Source: Paramesorhizobium endophyticum
GTDB taxonomy: Bacteria; Pseudomonadota; Alphaproteobacteria; Rhizobiales; Rhizobiaceae
Direction: 5' to 3'
Assembly: GCF_014640615.1 (NCBI RefSeq)
Contig: NZ_BMHH01000004.1
Span: 124,001 to 188,000 of the forward strand
Length of the DNA stretch: 64,000 nucleotides
Positions 18,918 to 27,562 of the stretch are shown piece after piece. Made by a program: the position numbers and the translations under genes. Numbering within the stretch: the first letter of the stretch is position 1; every line of letters begins with the position of its first letter. The notes below the pieces were generated by a model that saw nothing but the letters and a program-made list of their open reading frames with translations, made no database searches and had not been told where the DNA came from.

Positions 18918-20033
18918 ATGCAGCCGATCTGGGCCGTGGGCTTGATGACGGGAACGGTGCTGGACGGCAATATCGACGTCGCCCTGCTGAAGACGGATGG
19001 GGAGATAGTCGAAGCTTTCGGCCCTTATACGCTCGCGCCTTATCCGCAAGACATCCGCGGCCTGCTTGAAGAAACCCTCGCGCAGGCCCGGAAATGGAAC
19101 TTTGACGGCCCGGAACCCGCGATCTTCATGCAAGCCGAAGAGGCGCTCACCCGGGCGCAAGCGCAAGCCGTACAGGCTCTGGTGGCGGAGGCCGGGCTGC
19201 GGATGGGGGATATCGACATTGTCGGCTTTCACGGCCAGACCGTCCTTCATCGTGCACCGCAACAAGGTCGTCTGGGCGCCACGCGGCAACTGGGCGACGG
19301 GGAACTGATGGCGCGGCTTCTGGGCGTGAGGGTCGCCTATGATTTCCGCAGCGCCGACGTTCGGGCCGGAGGGCAGGGCGCCCCTCTGGCAGCAGTCTAT
19401 CATTCGGCCCTGCTCAAAAGCATTTCCCGGGATGGGAAAGCGGCCATTCTTAATCTCGGCGGCGTGGGGAACATCACCTGGAGCGATGGAGGGGGCAAAC
19501 TCGTCGCCTTCGACACCGGCCCTGCCAATGCGCCAATCAACGATTGGGTGAAATCGCACGGCCTTGGCGATATGGACAGGGACGGCAGGCTGGCGGAAGC
19601 GGGTAAGGTGGATGAGGAACGGCTCACCCGGCTCCTAGAGCATCCCTATCTTTCCGCCGCCTATCCCAAGTCGCTGGACCGCTTCGATTTCGGCGCGGCC
19701 ATGGCGGAGGGCCTCACCGCCGAGAACGGCGCGGCGACGCTCACGGCGTTTACCGCTTCGGCAGTGGGCAAGGCGCTCGACCTCCTGCCGCAGCGTCCTC
19801 AAAGGCTCTTCGTCAGCGGCGGTGGTCGCCACAACCCGACGCTGATGCGGATGCTTCGTGAACGGGCCAACGTAGAAATCTCCCCTAGTGAAGAACTTGG
19901 CTGGCGCGGCGATGCGGTAGAAGCCGAGTGCTTCGCCTTTCTCGCCGTGCGCGTGCTGCGCGGGCTGCCGATCAGCTTTCCCAGCACCACCGGCGCGCCG
20001 GAGCCGATGACCGGTGGGCGGCTCGCGGGCTGA
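18918..20033 (+). CDS. anmK: Anhydro-N-acetylmuramic acid kinase
   Basis: Cleaves and phosphorylates 1,6-anhydro-MurNAc from peptidoglycan turnover to MurNAc-6-phosphate, the substrate of MurQ. The 371 residues start [19 protein letters not shown], a variant of the usual GLMSGTSMDGID motif in which two small residues differ and one residue is added; the later blocks [37 protein letters not shown] and [10 protein letters not shown] are conserved. RBS GAGGAGAAAGG precedes ATG 18918. The motif difference is a lineage variant seen in alphaproteobacterial homologues as far as I know, not a sign of decay. Confidence 0.93.
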   Translation: MQPIWAVGLMTGTVLDGNIDVALLKTDGEIVEAFGPYTLAPYPQDIRGLLEETLAQARKWNFDGPEPAIFMQAEEALTRAQAQAVQALVAEAGLRMGDIDIVGFHGQTVLHRAPQQGRLGATRQLGDGELMARLLGVRVAYDFRSADVRAGGQGAPLAAVYHSALLKSISRDGKAAILNLGGVGNITWSDGGGKLVAFDTGPANAPINDWVKSHGLGDMDRDGRLAEAGKVDEERLTRLLEHPYLSAAYPKSLDRFDFGAAMAEGLTAENGAATLTAFTASAVGKALDLLPQRPQRLFVSGGGRHNPTLMRMLRERANVEISPSEELGWRGDAVEAECFAFLAVRVLRGLPISFPSTTGAPEPMTGGRLAG

Positions 20034-20048
20034 GTCCGGTTCCATACA

Positions 20049-20160
20049 TCAACCGGCCAGCCGCTCTGCGGTGGCGGCATCGAAGAGATGCAGCTTGTCG
20101 AGATCGGGCAGGAGCCGGCGCCTGTCGCCCGGACGAATGCTGATCCGCTTGCGCATGGCG
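20049..20160 (-). pseudogene. Remnant: C-terminal tail of a MalK/UgpC-type ABC ATPase
   Basis: Reading the minus strand gives ISIRPGDRRRLLPDLDK followed by LHLFDAATAERLAG and a TGA at 20049-20051. The LHLFD-x-x-T-x-x-R-L ending is the standard C-terminus of sugar ABC transporter ATPases. The rest of that gene is absent: upstream of about 20155 the frame becomes the antisense of another remnant. The complete ATPase at 33009 ends similarly but not identically, so this is the tail of a different, lost gene. Confidence 0.7.
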
Positions 20161-20161
20161 T

Positions 20162-20346
20162 CCATGCCCGGCGAGCCGCGCATCGTCGTGGCCTCGCCCT
20201 GCTCGGGCCACGGCTTCAAGTTCACCAGCGTCGTCGGCGAAATCCTTGCCGATCTCACTCTCGACGGCGGCACGGCGCTGCCGGTCTCGGCCTTTTCCTT
20301 TGCCGCCATGGACGCATTCGTGGCGAAGCGGGCCGCGACCTCCTGA
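20162..20346 (+). pseudogene. Remnant: C-terminal tail of a sarcosine/N-methyltryptophan oxidase-like flavoenzyme
   Basis: The plus strand encodes MPGEPRIVVASPCSGHGFKF and then SVVGEILADLTLDGG to a TGA at 20344-20346. The IVVASPCSGHGFKF block is the FAD-binding C-terminus of SoxA/SolA-type oxidases, in which the cysteine normally carries the covalent flavin. Only about 60 codons are left and no start is present. It meets the ABC ATPase tail head-to-head near 20160, so one deletion probably removed everything between a transporter ATPase and this oxidase. Confidence 0.75.
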
Positions 20347-20384
20347 GTGTTTCACGGTTTGATGGAAACTGCTGTTACCGTGAT

Positions 20385-20556
20385 CCCTTCATCCTCGCCC
20401 TTCGAGGCTCGCTTCGCGAGCACCTCAGGATGAGGGTGAAGGGGCGTTGCGCCTCAGCATGAGGTGGAGGGACGTCGGCGCTTCAGTAGCCCTCATGGTG
20501 ACGTGCGATTGGAGCGCAGCGGAATGAGCCTCGAACCACGAGGGCGCTTGGCGCAG
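20385..20556. repeat. Palindromic intergenic repeat, family A, copy 1
   Basis: About 170 bases of nested inverted repeats with the blocks cttcgaggctcgcttcgcga, gcacctcaggatgagggtga and cctcgaaccacgagggcgc. The reverse complement matches copy 2 (26571-26730) over nearly its whole length and copy 3 (32791-32946) in parts. It follows the oxidase remnant and precedes the end of the minus-strand catabolic operon. It resembles the class of short palindromic elements known from Brucella and relatives. Confidence 0.85.
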
Positions 20557-20607
20557 TTCCATCAAAACATGAACGGCTCTAGTGTTCCCAAGCATTGCAG
20601 CGCATTG

Positions 20608-21831
20608 TCAGACGCGCGGCGGCTCCACCATGACCGACCCGCCCTCGCGCGCACTGCGTAGCGCCGCGACGCCGCACAGCACGGACATCGCACCCGCGCG
20701 TGATCCCGCGCGCTGGCGCAGGCGGTCGTTGGAGCCGGGCTTGAAGATCATGTCGCGCATGCGGTTGTCGCCGCCATAATGGCCACCGGGCTCATGCGGC
20801 ACCCAGATGCGCTCCACCTCGCCGCCGAAGCTCTTGATCAGCAGGATTTCATCGGCGGGCGGCTCCGTCCAGGGCTGCTTTTCATACTGCCGCATTTCGA
20901 TGCGGCCCTTATGGCCGTTGAAGGCGATATGATGCCCTTCGATCGGCATATAGGTATTGAGCGAATAGGAAACCTGCACGCCGCTGGCATAGCGGATCGA
21001 GGCGGTCATCGTGTCCGGAATATCGATTTCCTCGCGGAAGACGCAGGCGTCGCGGACATAGCCATCAACCGTCGAAGGGTCTTCATAGAGCGTATCGAGA
21101 AACGGATCGGCGGAGAGATCGAAATAGTAATCGCATTCGCTTTTGTACGGACAGGTGCGGCAGCGCTCCCACCGAAACGGTCCGTTGCGGCCGTAATGCA
21201 GGAGCTGGCCGAAGCCTTTCACCTCGACGGGGTCGGAATCGAGATACCAGTTGAGCAGATCGAAATGATGCGTCGCCTTGTGGACGAAAAGGCTGCCAGA
21301 GCGCTCAGCGAAGGCGTGCCAGCGGCGGAAATAATCCGCACCGTGCTTGTTATCGAGATACCAATGGAAATCGACCGATGTGACCTCGCCAATGGCGCCG
21401 TCATTGATGAGTTCCTTGATCCGCGCCGCGGTGGGGGCGAAGCGGTAGTTGAAGGACACGTCCACCCGGCGGCCGGTCCTTCTTTCCGCCGCGAGGATGC
21501 GGTCGATCTTGTCACGCGTCGTCGTCATTGGCTTTTCGCTGATGACATCGGCCCCGGCTTCGAGCGCGCGCACGATAATGTCGTCATGGGTGTCATCAGG
21601 CGTGCAGACGATCACGAGCGCGGGCCTCAGCTCAGCCATCATCCGGTCGAAATCGCTATAAAGGGGCGCATCGGACCCGATCATCGCCCGCGCCCGCTCG
21701 GCGCGCATGAGGTTCAAATCGCAGATGCCGACGAGTTCGACATAATCGCTCCAGCTCGCAAGCAACTCCCGGCCCCACATCGTCGTGCCGCGATTGCCTG
21801 TCCCGACAAGGGCGTAACGCGTGCGTTTCAT
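20608..21831 (-). CDS. Gfo/Idh/MocA family oxidoreductase (1 of 4)
   Basis: NAD(P)-dependent sugar or polyol dehydrogenase of 407 residues, last gene of the minus-strand catabolic operon. The Rossmann start is YALVGTGNRGTTMWG, followed by VIVCTPDDTHDDIIV and the conserved catalytic-region motif ISEKPMTTT near residue 100. A middle stretch with four cysteines (WERCRTCPYKSECDYYF) is an unusual feature for the family and could bind a metal. The long extension and this motif separate it from the other three Gfo/Idh/MocA proteins of the cluster. Substrate unknown. Confidence 0.85.
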   Translation of the reverse strand: MKRTRYALVGTGNRGTTMWGRELLASWSDYVELVGICDLNLMRAERARAMIGSDAPLYSDFDRMMAELRPALVIVCTPDDTHDDIIVRALEAGADVISEKPMTTTRDKIDRILAAERRTGRRVDVSFNYRFAPTAARIKELINDGAIGEVTSVDFHWYLDNKHGADYFRRWHAFAERSGSLFVHKATHHFDLLNWYLDSDPVEVKGFGQLLHYGRNGPFRWERCRTCPYKSECDYYFDLSADPFLDTLYEDPSTVDGYVRDACVFREEIDIPDTMTASIRYASGVQVSYSLNTYMPIEGHHIAFNGHKGRIEMRQYEKQPWTEPPADEILLIKSFGGEVERIWVPHEPGGHYGGDNRMRDMIFKPGSNDRLRQRAGSRAGAMSVLCGVAALRSAREGGSVMVEPPRV

Positions 21832-21852
21832 GGTTTTCCTCCCGAAAAACTC

Positions 21853-22674
21853 TCAGCAAACCGTCCTGTACCGCCCGACCACCGTGGCGAGCACCTCCTC
21901 CACCGGCAACGCGTTCCAGCGGTGCGAGAAGATTTCCACCTCCTGCGGCCCGAAGAAACCCGCCTTCTCAATCATGGCGCGGAAGGCTTTAAGGTCGATG
22001 ACGCCATCACCCATCATGCCGCGATCGTTGAGCGGGTCGGTGGTCGGCACCAGCCAGTCGCAGATATGATGCGCATATATCTGCCCGTTGCGCCCCGCTC
22101 GCGCCACTTGTTCTTCCAGTTCGGGATCCCACCAGACATGGTAGACGTCGATAGCGACGCCGGTTCCCTCGCCCAGCCGGTCGCAGAGGTCGAGGGATTG
22201 TCTCAGCGTATTGATGCAGGCGCGGTCCGCCGCGTAGAAGGGATGCAGCGGCTCGATGGCGAGCGGGATGCCGGCTGCGCGCGCATGGGGCAGAAGCGCG
22301 GCCATGCCGTCCTCGACCATCTGCCGCGCGCCCTTGAGATCGCGCGAGCCTTGCGGTAGGCCGCCGACAACAAGCACGAGGCAATCCGCGCCGAGTGCGG
22401 CGGCTTCATCCACCGCGCGTTTGTTGTCCTCGATGGCGCGTTGGCGGCCTTCGGCATCCGGCGCGGGGAAGAAGCCGCCGCGGCAAAGCCCGCTGAGGCG
22501 AAGCCCGTTCTGGCCGACGATATGCGCCGCTTCCGCAAGCCCGACGCCATGAACCTGATCGCGCCAGGGCGAAATGGTGGTGATTCCTTGCGCAAGGCAG
22601 GCATCGACAAGCGCGCCGAACGCACCGCCCTGTTTTATGGTCGCGAAATTGATCGACAGGCCGGATAAATCCAT
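21853..22674 (-). CDS. IolE/xylose-isomerase-like TIM barrel isomerase/epimerase
   Basis: Cytoplasmic metal-dependent sugar isomerase, epimerase or dehydratase of 273 residues (AP endonuclease 2-like fold). The metal-site acids and histidine are placed as expected: E in LAIEPLHPFY, D and H in IDVYHVWWDPE, H in YAHHICDW, and the C-terminal E in EVEIFSHRW. Start ATG has GGGGGAG nine bases upstream. It lies two bases after the enolase-superfamily gene, so it is co-transcribed. In related pathways such proteins act on keto-sugars made by Gfo/Idh/MocA dehydrogenases. Confidence 0.85.
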   Translation of the reverse strand: MDLSGLSINFATIKQGGAFGALVDACLAQGITTISPWRDQVHGVGLAEAAHIVGQNGLRLSGLCRGGFFPAPDAEGRQRAIEDNKRAVDEAAALGADCLVLVVGGLPQGSRDLKGARQMVEDGMAALLPHARAAGIPLAIEPLHPFYAADRACINTLRQSLDLCDRLGEGTGVAIDVYHVWWDPELEEQVARAGRNGQIYAHHICDWLVPTTDPLNDRGMMGDGVIDLKAFRAMIEKAGFFGPQEVEIFSHRWNALPVEEVLATVVGRYRTVC

Positions 22675-22676
22675 GC

Positions 22677-24098
22677 TTAACTCCCCCTCTTTTCAAGCGC
22701 CGTGAAGGTGGCAGCGGCCGCTTCCCCCGAAATGCCAAGGCCCGTGGCGTGGAGCGTCGTGCCAAGGTCAAGCCTGCCGTCCTTTATATCGAGGCGGAGG
22801 CGACCATCCGCTGTCTGCCTGTAGAGGTCGCCATGGGCGTCAAGCCATGCGCGCACCTCTTCCTCCCCGGCGCCCTGCATGCCATCGACATAATGGTGTC
22901 CGTTGCGCTCGACATGGCCGAGGCGAAGGATAGCGGCGAGCGCCAGATCCTGCTGCACGGCGATGCCCGCCTGCGTGGTCAGATCCTCCGCCGACATGAA
23001 GAAGCCGTCGCCTTCGGTATTCCATTTCTCCACCCGCATCCGGTTCAGCAGCGAGCGGTAGAAGCCTTTGCAGGATTTGGAGGAGACGCCGCGATAACCC
23101 TGCGCCTTTGCCTCAAGAAACGCATCGGGCGTCCCGTCCGACTCGTCGATTTCGAGCAGAATGCGCTGCGCCAGCCTCGTGACCGGGCGGGAGAGGGCGG
23201 TGGCGCGGGGAAAGGGCTGCTCCAGAAACAGCAGCGACCCGCGCAGGCGCTTCAAGGAAGGCTCCGCTTCGATGCGGTCGATGAGTTCGATCGCCGCTTC
23301 CTCATCCTCGAACTGCTCGTTGCCGTCGAGCGTCACCAGATATTTGGGTTGGCGATCGAGCACCGCGGCAATGGCTTTGAGGCGCGCTACATCTTCCAGC
23401 GGGCGTCCTGAAACCTTGAGCTTGAAACAGGTCAGCCCATAGGCGCGGATTTCCTCCTCCAGGCACTCCGGCAAGCCGTCATCGTGACGCGCGGAGAGGT
23501 CGGCAGGCGTCAGCGCATCGACATAGCCGACGGTATGGCGCAGGACGAGACTCGGCTCCGGTTTGAGCTGGGCGAGAAACGTGTCGATATCGGAGCCGGC
23601 AAGGTCTGGCGTGGTCTCCGCATTGATCTCAGGAAGGTTTTCGCGCAGCGCCTGCGTAACCGGAACATTGTTCCATCTGCAAAGCGCATCCAGCACCGCG
23701 CGGTCGACCAGCGCCAGGCCGAAGGACGCGACCAGCCTGTTGAGGCCCTCCGCTGTCGCGAGGCGATGCTGCTCGCCCTCCAGCGCCGTGTGCAGGGCAA
23801 AGGCGGGGAGGGCAGGCGCGTTGCCCGCCAACTTCACCGCGAGGCACACCGAACGGCGCAGTTGCTCCTCATTATCGGCCTGACCCAGCGCCGGGTTCTT
23901 GTCGAACCATTTCGGCACCATCAGTTCGGCCGCGTAGCCATTGACGTAGCGGCCTTGGCCGTCTTCGATCGTCAGACGTAGGAAAAGCTGGCTCGCCTCA
24001 TTGACCGTCGCCGCGCCGAAACGGAACGGCGTTCGCATTGTCACGCGCCGTTCGAAAAGCGCGGCGTCCCGGACTTTTACCGCCTGCATCTCACGCAA
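22677..24098 (-). CDS. Enolase-superfamily (mandelate racemase/muconate lactonising-like) enzyme
   Basis: Protein of 473 residues, longer than the usual 370-400. The C-terminal barrel shows a complete active site: K226 and K228 in CFKLKVS, metal ligands D258 in VTLDGNEQF, E293 in LFLEQPFPR and D318/E319 in LEIDESDG, and a further lysine pair K341/K344 in SSKSCKGFY at the second acid/base position. It should abstract a proton next to a carboxylate, for instance as an acid-sugar dehydratase or cycloisomerase. The extra length is mainly in the N-terminal half and the C-terminus. Start overlaps the DUF993 stop by eight bases. Confidence 0.8.
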   Translation of the reverse strand: MREMQAVKVRDAALFERRVTMRTPFRFGAATVNEASQLFLRLTIEDGQGRYVNGYAAELMVPKWFDKNPALGQADNEEQLRRSVCLAVKLAGNAPALPAFALHTALEGEQHRLATAEGLNRLVASFGLALVDRAVLDALCRWNNVPVTQALRENLPEINAETTPDLAGSDIDTFLAQLKPEPSLVLRHTVGYVDALTPADLSARHDDGLPECLEEEIRAYGLTCFKLKVSGRPLEDVARLKAIAAVLDRQPKYLVTLDGNEQFEDEEAAIELIDRIEAEPSLKRLRGSLLFLEQPFPRATALSRPVTRLAQRILLEIDESDGTPDAFLEAKAQGYRGVSSKSCKGFYRSLLNRMRVEKWNTEGDGFFMSAEDLTTQAGIAVQQDLALAAILRLGHVERNGHHYVDGMQGAGEEEVRAWLDAHGDLYRQTADGRLRLDIKDGRLDLGTTLHATGLGISGEAAAATFTALEKRGS

Positions 24099-25254
24099 CG
24101 CCCCGGACAGCGAGGAAAGCCTTCATGCGGCTGACGGCGATATCAGGGTCAGCAAGCACATTCGCCTTGTCGGCCAAACGAAACAGCTCGGCGAAATGCT
24201 GCGTAGAGCGCGCGCTCTCCTGACCGCCCACCATGGTGAAATGGTCCTGCAGCCCATTGAGCCAGGCGAGAAAGACGACGCCGGTCTTGTAGAACCGTGT
24301 CGGGGCGCGGAAAATATGCCGCGACAGCGCAACGGTCGGCTCTAGAATGTCGAAGAAGGCCTGCGTCTCGCCGCGCTTCAGGGAAGCCAGCGCGCTCGAC
24401 GCAGCGGGGGCAATGGCGTCGAATATGCCGAGCAGCGCGTCGGAATGTCCCTCAGCGTCCCCGGCGATGAGTTCAGCATAGTTGAAATCATCGCCTGTAT
24501 ACATGCGCACGCCCTCAGGCAACCGCCGGCGCATGGCGATTTCCTTTTCCTTCGACAGAAGCGAAATCTTGATGCCGTCGATCTTTGCCGCATTGGCCTC
24601 GATCATCTGAAGGCAGGTTTCCATGGCCTCCATATGATCGGCAGCGCCCCAATATCCGGCAAGAGCGGGATCGAACATCTCGCCCAGCCAATGGATGATG
24701 ACCTTGCCATCGGCTTTTGACAGCACGCGGGCATAGGTTTCGAGATAATCCTCCGGCGAGCGGGCGGTGGCGGCCAGCGCGCGGCTCGCCATCAGGATGA
24801 CGCGCCCGCCATGGCCTTGCACGAAATCGAGCTGTTCGTGATAAGCGCCTATGATCCGCTGGAGATCGTGTCCGGTTCCCTCAAGATGATCCGTGCCGAC
24901 GCCGCAGGCGATGAGCGCATCGTCCCGGCTGGCGGCTTCCCTCAGCGACCGTGCGATAAGCTCCCGCGCTTCGGGCCAGGCGAGGCCCATGCCGCGCTGC
25001 GCCGTATCCATCGCCTCGGCCACGCCCAGACCCAGATCCCAGAGCCGGTGACGGAATCGCAGCGTCGCATCCCAGTCGATGGCTGGGGTCAGCCATGGAT
25101 CGTTCCCCGCCAGCGGATCGGCCACCACATGGGCCGCCGCAAAAGCGACGCGGTTGAAATCGCTGCTTTTACGCTGCTCGAATGGGATGGGCGTACCTTG
25201 CAGGCGATAGTTTTCAATGCTGCCGCTTTCTACGGGCAATCGGATATCGCGCAT
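24091..25254 (-). CDS. DUF993 protein, dihydrodipicolinate synthase-like
   Basis: Protein of 387 residues resembling the DUF993 branch of the DHDPS/N-acetylneuraminate lyase TIM barrels. The phrase KIDGIKISLLSKEKE holds the lysine expected to form a Schiff base with a keto substrate. This suggests an aldolase or dehydratase acting late in the pathway; the reaction is not known to me. ATG 25252-25254 (MRDIRLPVESG) is preceded by GAGGAGGCGAAG, a near-ideal ribosome site; a frame extending ten codons further lacks one. It starts ten bases after the dehydrogenase stop. Confidence 0.78.
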   Translation of the reverse strand: MRDIRLPVESGSIENYRLQGTPIPFEQRKSSDFNRVAFAAAHVVADPLAGNDPWLTPAIDWDATLRFRHRLWDLGLGVAEAMDTAQRGMGLAWPEARELIARSLREAASRDDALIACGVGTDHLEGTGHDLQRIIGAYHEQLDFVQGHGGRVILMASRALAATARSPEDYLETYARVLSKADGKVIIHWLGEMFDPALAGYWGAADHMEAMETCLQMIEANAAKIDGIKISLLSKEKEIAMRRRLPEGVRMYTGDDFNYAELIAGDAEGHSDALLGIFDAIAPAASSALASLKRGETQAFFDILEPTVALSRHIFRAPTRFYKTGVVFLAWLNGLQDHFTMVGGQESARSTQHFAELFRLADKANVLADPDIAVSRMKAFLAVRGVA

Positions 25255-25264
25255 CTTCGCCTCC

Positions 25265-26407
25265 TCAAGCCAGCGCAGGAACATCGAGCCAGCGGCGTTC
25301 CTTCCAGGACTGGAGGCCGAGTTCAGCCAGCTGCACGCCCTTGACGCCTTCCATCAGCCCATAGGGCCATGGGGCGTCCTCGGCGAGGTGGCGGATGAAC
25401 ATCTCCCACTGCGTCTTGAAGCCATTGTCATAGGCGACATTGTCAGGCACTTCCTGCCAGGTCTTGTAGAAGTCGATGGTTTGCGGCTGGTCGGGATTCC
25501 ACACCGGCTTCGGTGTGCTGGTGCGGTGCTGCGTCCAGCATTTCGTCAGCCCCGCCACGGCGGAGCCATGGGTGCCGTCCACCTGAAAGGTTACGAGGTC
25601 GTCGCGGCGCACCCGCACCGCCCAGGAGGAATTGATGTGGGCGATGACGCCGCCTTCGAGTTCGAAGGTCGCATAGGCGGCGTCGTCGGCGTCGGCGGCA
25701 TAGGGGCGCCCCTGCTCGTCGACGCGCTCGGGGATATGGGTCGCGCCGAGGCAGCTTACTGCTTTCACGGGCCCGAACAGATTGTCGAGCACGTAGCGCC
25801 AATGGCACAGCATGTCCAATATGATGCCGCCGCCATCCTTTACGCGGTAGTTCCAAGACGGGCGCTGGGCCGGTTGCCAGTCGCCCTCAAAGACCCAATA
25901 GCCGAACTCGCCGCGCACGGAGAGAATTTTGCCGAAGAAGCCGCTGTCGCGCAGCATGGCGAGCTTGCGCAGCCCCGGCAGGAAGAGTTTGTCCTGCACG
26001 ACGCCATGCTTGATACCGGAGCTTTCCGCCAGCTTTGCAACGGCGAGCGCATCTTCCAGCGTGTCGGAAATCGGCTTTTCGCAATAGACGTGCTTGCCCG
26101 CCCTTATCGCCTTTTCGAGGAGACCGCCGCGCATCTGCGTGGTCCCGGCGTCGAAGAAAAGCGTATCGTCCGGATTGCTGAGTGCCGCGTCCAGATCTTC
26201 GGTCCAGCGGGATATGCCATGGCGGCGGGCGATTTCCTCGATCTTCCCGGCATTGCGCCCGACGAGGATCGGATCAAGCATGATTTTCTCGCCGCTTTTC
26301 AGCGTCACGCCGCCCTGATCGCGGATAGCCAGGACCGACCGGACCAGATGCTGATTATACCCCATGCGTCCGGTGATGCCGTGCATGATGACGCCGATGC
26401 GCTTCAT
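25265..26407 (-). CDS. Gfo/Idh/MocA family oxidoreductase (2 of 4)
   Basis: First gene of the minus-strand catabolic operon, 380 residues. The N-terminal nucleotide fold opens KRIGVIMHGITGRMGYNQ, with FFDAGTTQMRGGLLEKA and the conserved CEKPISDTL near residue 120; the C-terminal domain has GGGIILDMLCHWRYVLDN, where the D-x-x-x-H pattern is the usual catalytic histidine site. RBS GGGAGGAGA precedes the ATG. A candidate TetR-controlled operator lies 74 bases upstream. Likely oxidises the imported sugar or a derivative; substrate unknown. Confidence 0.85.
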   Translation of the reverse strand: MKRIGVIMHGITGRMGYNQHLVRSVLAIRDQGGVTLKSGEKIMLDPILVGRNAGKIEEIARRHGISRWTEDLDAALSNPDDTLFFDAGTTQMRGGLLEKAIRAGKHVYCEKPISDTLEDALAVAKLAESSGIKHGVVQDKLFLPGLRKLAMLRDSGFFGKILSVRGEFGYWVFEGDWQPAQRPSWNYRVKDGGGIILDMLCHWRYVLDNLFGPVKAVSCLGATHIPERVDEQGRPYAADADDAAYATFELEGGVIAHINSSWAVRVRRDDLVTFQVDGTHGSAVAGLTKCWTQHRTSTPKPVWNPDQPQTIDFYKTWQEVPDNVAYDNGFKTQWEMFIRHLAEDAPWPYGLMEGVKGVQLAELGLQSWKERRWLDVPALA

Positions 26408-26480
26408 TCAAATCTCCTCCCGAAAACCATAAAACAAGAGCCCGTTCCCATAGGGCGCCTGTTTCAGCCATGGCAATTTG

Positions 26481-26494
26481 TAACCATTTGGTTA
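26481..26494. promoter_or_regulatory. Candidate operator 1 (TetR-family site) before the minus-strand operon
   Basis: TAACCATTTGGTTA has perfect six-base arms around a two-base centre. Extended by one base on the left and two on the right it matches 15 of 17 positions of the site at 27487-27500 that lies beside the tetR gene. It is 74 bases before the first start codon of the catabolic operon, where a repressor could block the promoter. Assignment to this TetR protein is inference. Confidence 0.65.
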
Positions 26495-26570
26495 TTTAGT
26501 TGCGTGAAAGCGGGGGTCTGTCAAGGTATGAAGATGAGGAAAACCCGCAATTTGAAATTGTCATGAGGGT

Positions 26571-26730
26571 GCCAAGCGCCCTCGTGGTTCGAGGCTCGCT
26601 GCGCGAGCACCTCACCATGAGGGCTACTGGAACGCTGCAGCCTCTTCATCCGCGTTGTTAAGCGCCGGCGCCCCTTCACCCTCATCCTGAGGTGCTCGCG
26701 TAGCGAGCCTCGAAGGGCGAGGGTGAAGGG
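26571..26730. repeat. Palindromic intergenic repeat, family A, copy 2
   Basis: Blocks gccaagcgccctcgtggttc, gcgagcacctcaccatgagg, ccctcatcctgaggtgctcg and gcctcgaagggcgagggtga form nested inverted repeats. This copy is in the opposite orientation to copy 1 and ends one base before the tetR stop codon, where it may double as a transcription end for tetR and the convergent direction. Confidence 0.85.
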
Positions 26731-26731
26731 G

Positions 26732-27445
26732 TCACTTATCCACCTTCTCCGGCCGCAGCGTCGCCAGAAGCGTTTCTACGATGTGCAGCCCCCAGCGGTC
26801 GAGTTCCGCGGGCGTCATCAGGTCGCGCTGAAAAATGGTGGAGAGGGTGTAGCGGTTGGAAAGATAGAAAAAGCCCAGTGAGGCGATGGTGAGATAGACA
26901 TCGACCGGATCGAGACCGGCGCGGAATTCACCGGACGCCTCGCCGCGCCGCAGCACATCCTTCAATTCCGAGATGAAATTGGAGTGCATCTCGGTAATCG
27001 CGCCGGATTGCCTCAAATAGCGGGCTTGATTGAGGTTTTCCGTAGCAAGGATGCTCAGGAATTCCGGGTGATCGAGGTAATAGTGCCAAGTGAACAGCGC
27101 CAGTTCCCGCAAGCCGTCCACCGGGGCCTTGCGGGCAAGATCAAGCCGGCGTTCCGCATGGCGGATATCGCGATAGGTATCTTCGAGAACGGCCAGATAG
27201 AGCGCATCCTTGTCCCCGAAATAATGGTAGATCATGCGCTTGTTGGTGCCCGCCCGGCGCGCGACGACATCGATCCGTGCACCGGCAAGCCCCTTGTCGG
27301 CGATTTCGCGGCGGGCGGCCTCGAGGATGGCGGCGCGGGTGCGCTCGGGGTTGCGGATCTGCGCCGTGCGCTTCCGCTTGTCTGCCCCTTTGCTCTCTGC
27401 CACCTCGGCGGGAACGGGCGTTTTTTCTTTTCTGCTTTCGGTCAT
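26732..27445 (-). CDS. TetR-family transcriptional regulator of the 20.6-34.1 kb catabolic cluster
   Basis: DNA-binding repressor of 237 residues. The N-terminal helix-turn-helix (RTRAAILEAARREIADKGL, then ARRAGTNKRMIYHYFGDKD) is of the RutR-like type; the C-terminal part is all-helical and would bind the inducer. I start at MTESRKEK (ATG 27443-27445) because a longer frame would run over the palindrome at 27487 and lacks a better ribosome site. It lies between the two operons and is divergent from the binding-protein gene; the palindrome between them suggests autoregulation plus control of both operons. Confidence 0.85.
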   Translation of the reverse strand: MTESRKEKTPVPAEVAESKGADKRKRTAQIRNPERTRAAILEAARREIADKGLAGARIDVVARRAGTNKRMIYHYFGDKDALYLAVLEDTYRDIRHAERRLDLARKAPVDGLRELALFTWHYYLDHPEFLSILATENLNQARYLRQSGAITEMHSNFISELKDVLRRGEASGEFRAGLDPVDVYLTIASLGFFYLSNRYTLSTIFQRDLMTPAELDRWGLHIVETLLATLRPEKVDK

Positions 27446-27486
27446 TCCACATCCACTTGACAAGGCAACGGATCGATGGTCCGATG

Positions 27487-27500
27487 TAACCAATTAGTTA
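27487..27500. promoter_or_regulatory. Candidate operator 2 (TetR-family site) between tetR and the importer operon
   Basis: TAACCAATTAGTTA is an imperfect palindrome (arms differ at one position) 42 bases before the tetR start and 63 bases before the binding-protein start. With flanks it shares GTAACCA-x-TT-x-GTTATT with the site at 26481. One site here could control both divergent transcripts. Confidence 0.65.
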
Positions 27501-27562
27501 TTAAATGACAACACTCAGCTATCTGCATTATCAACTTGGCAATCATCAGGGAGGAGGTGCCA

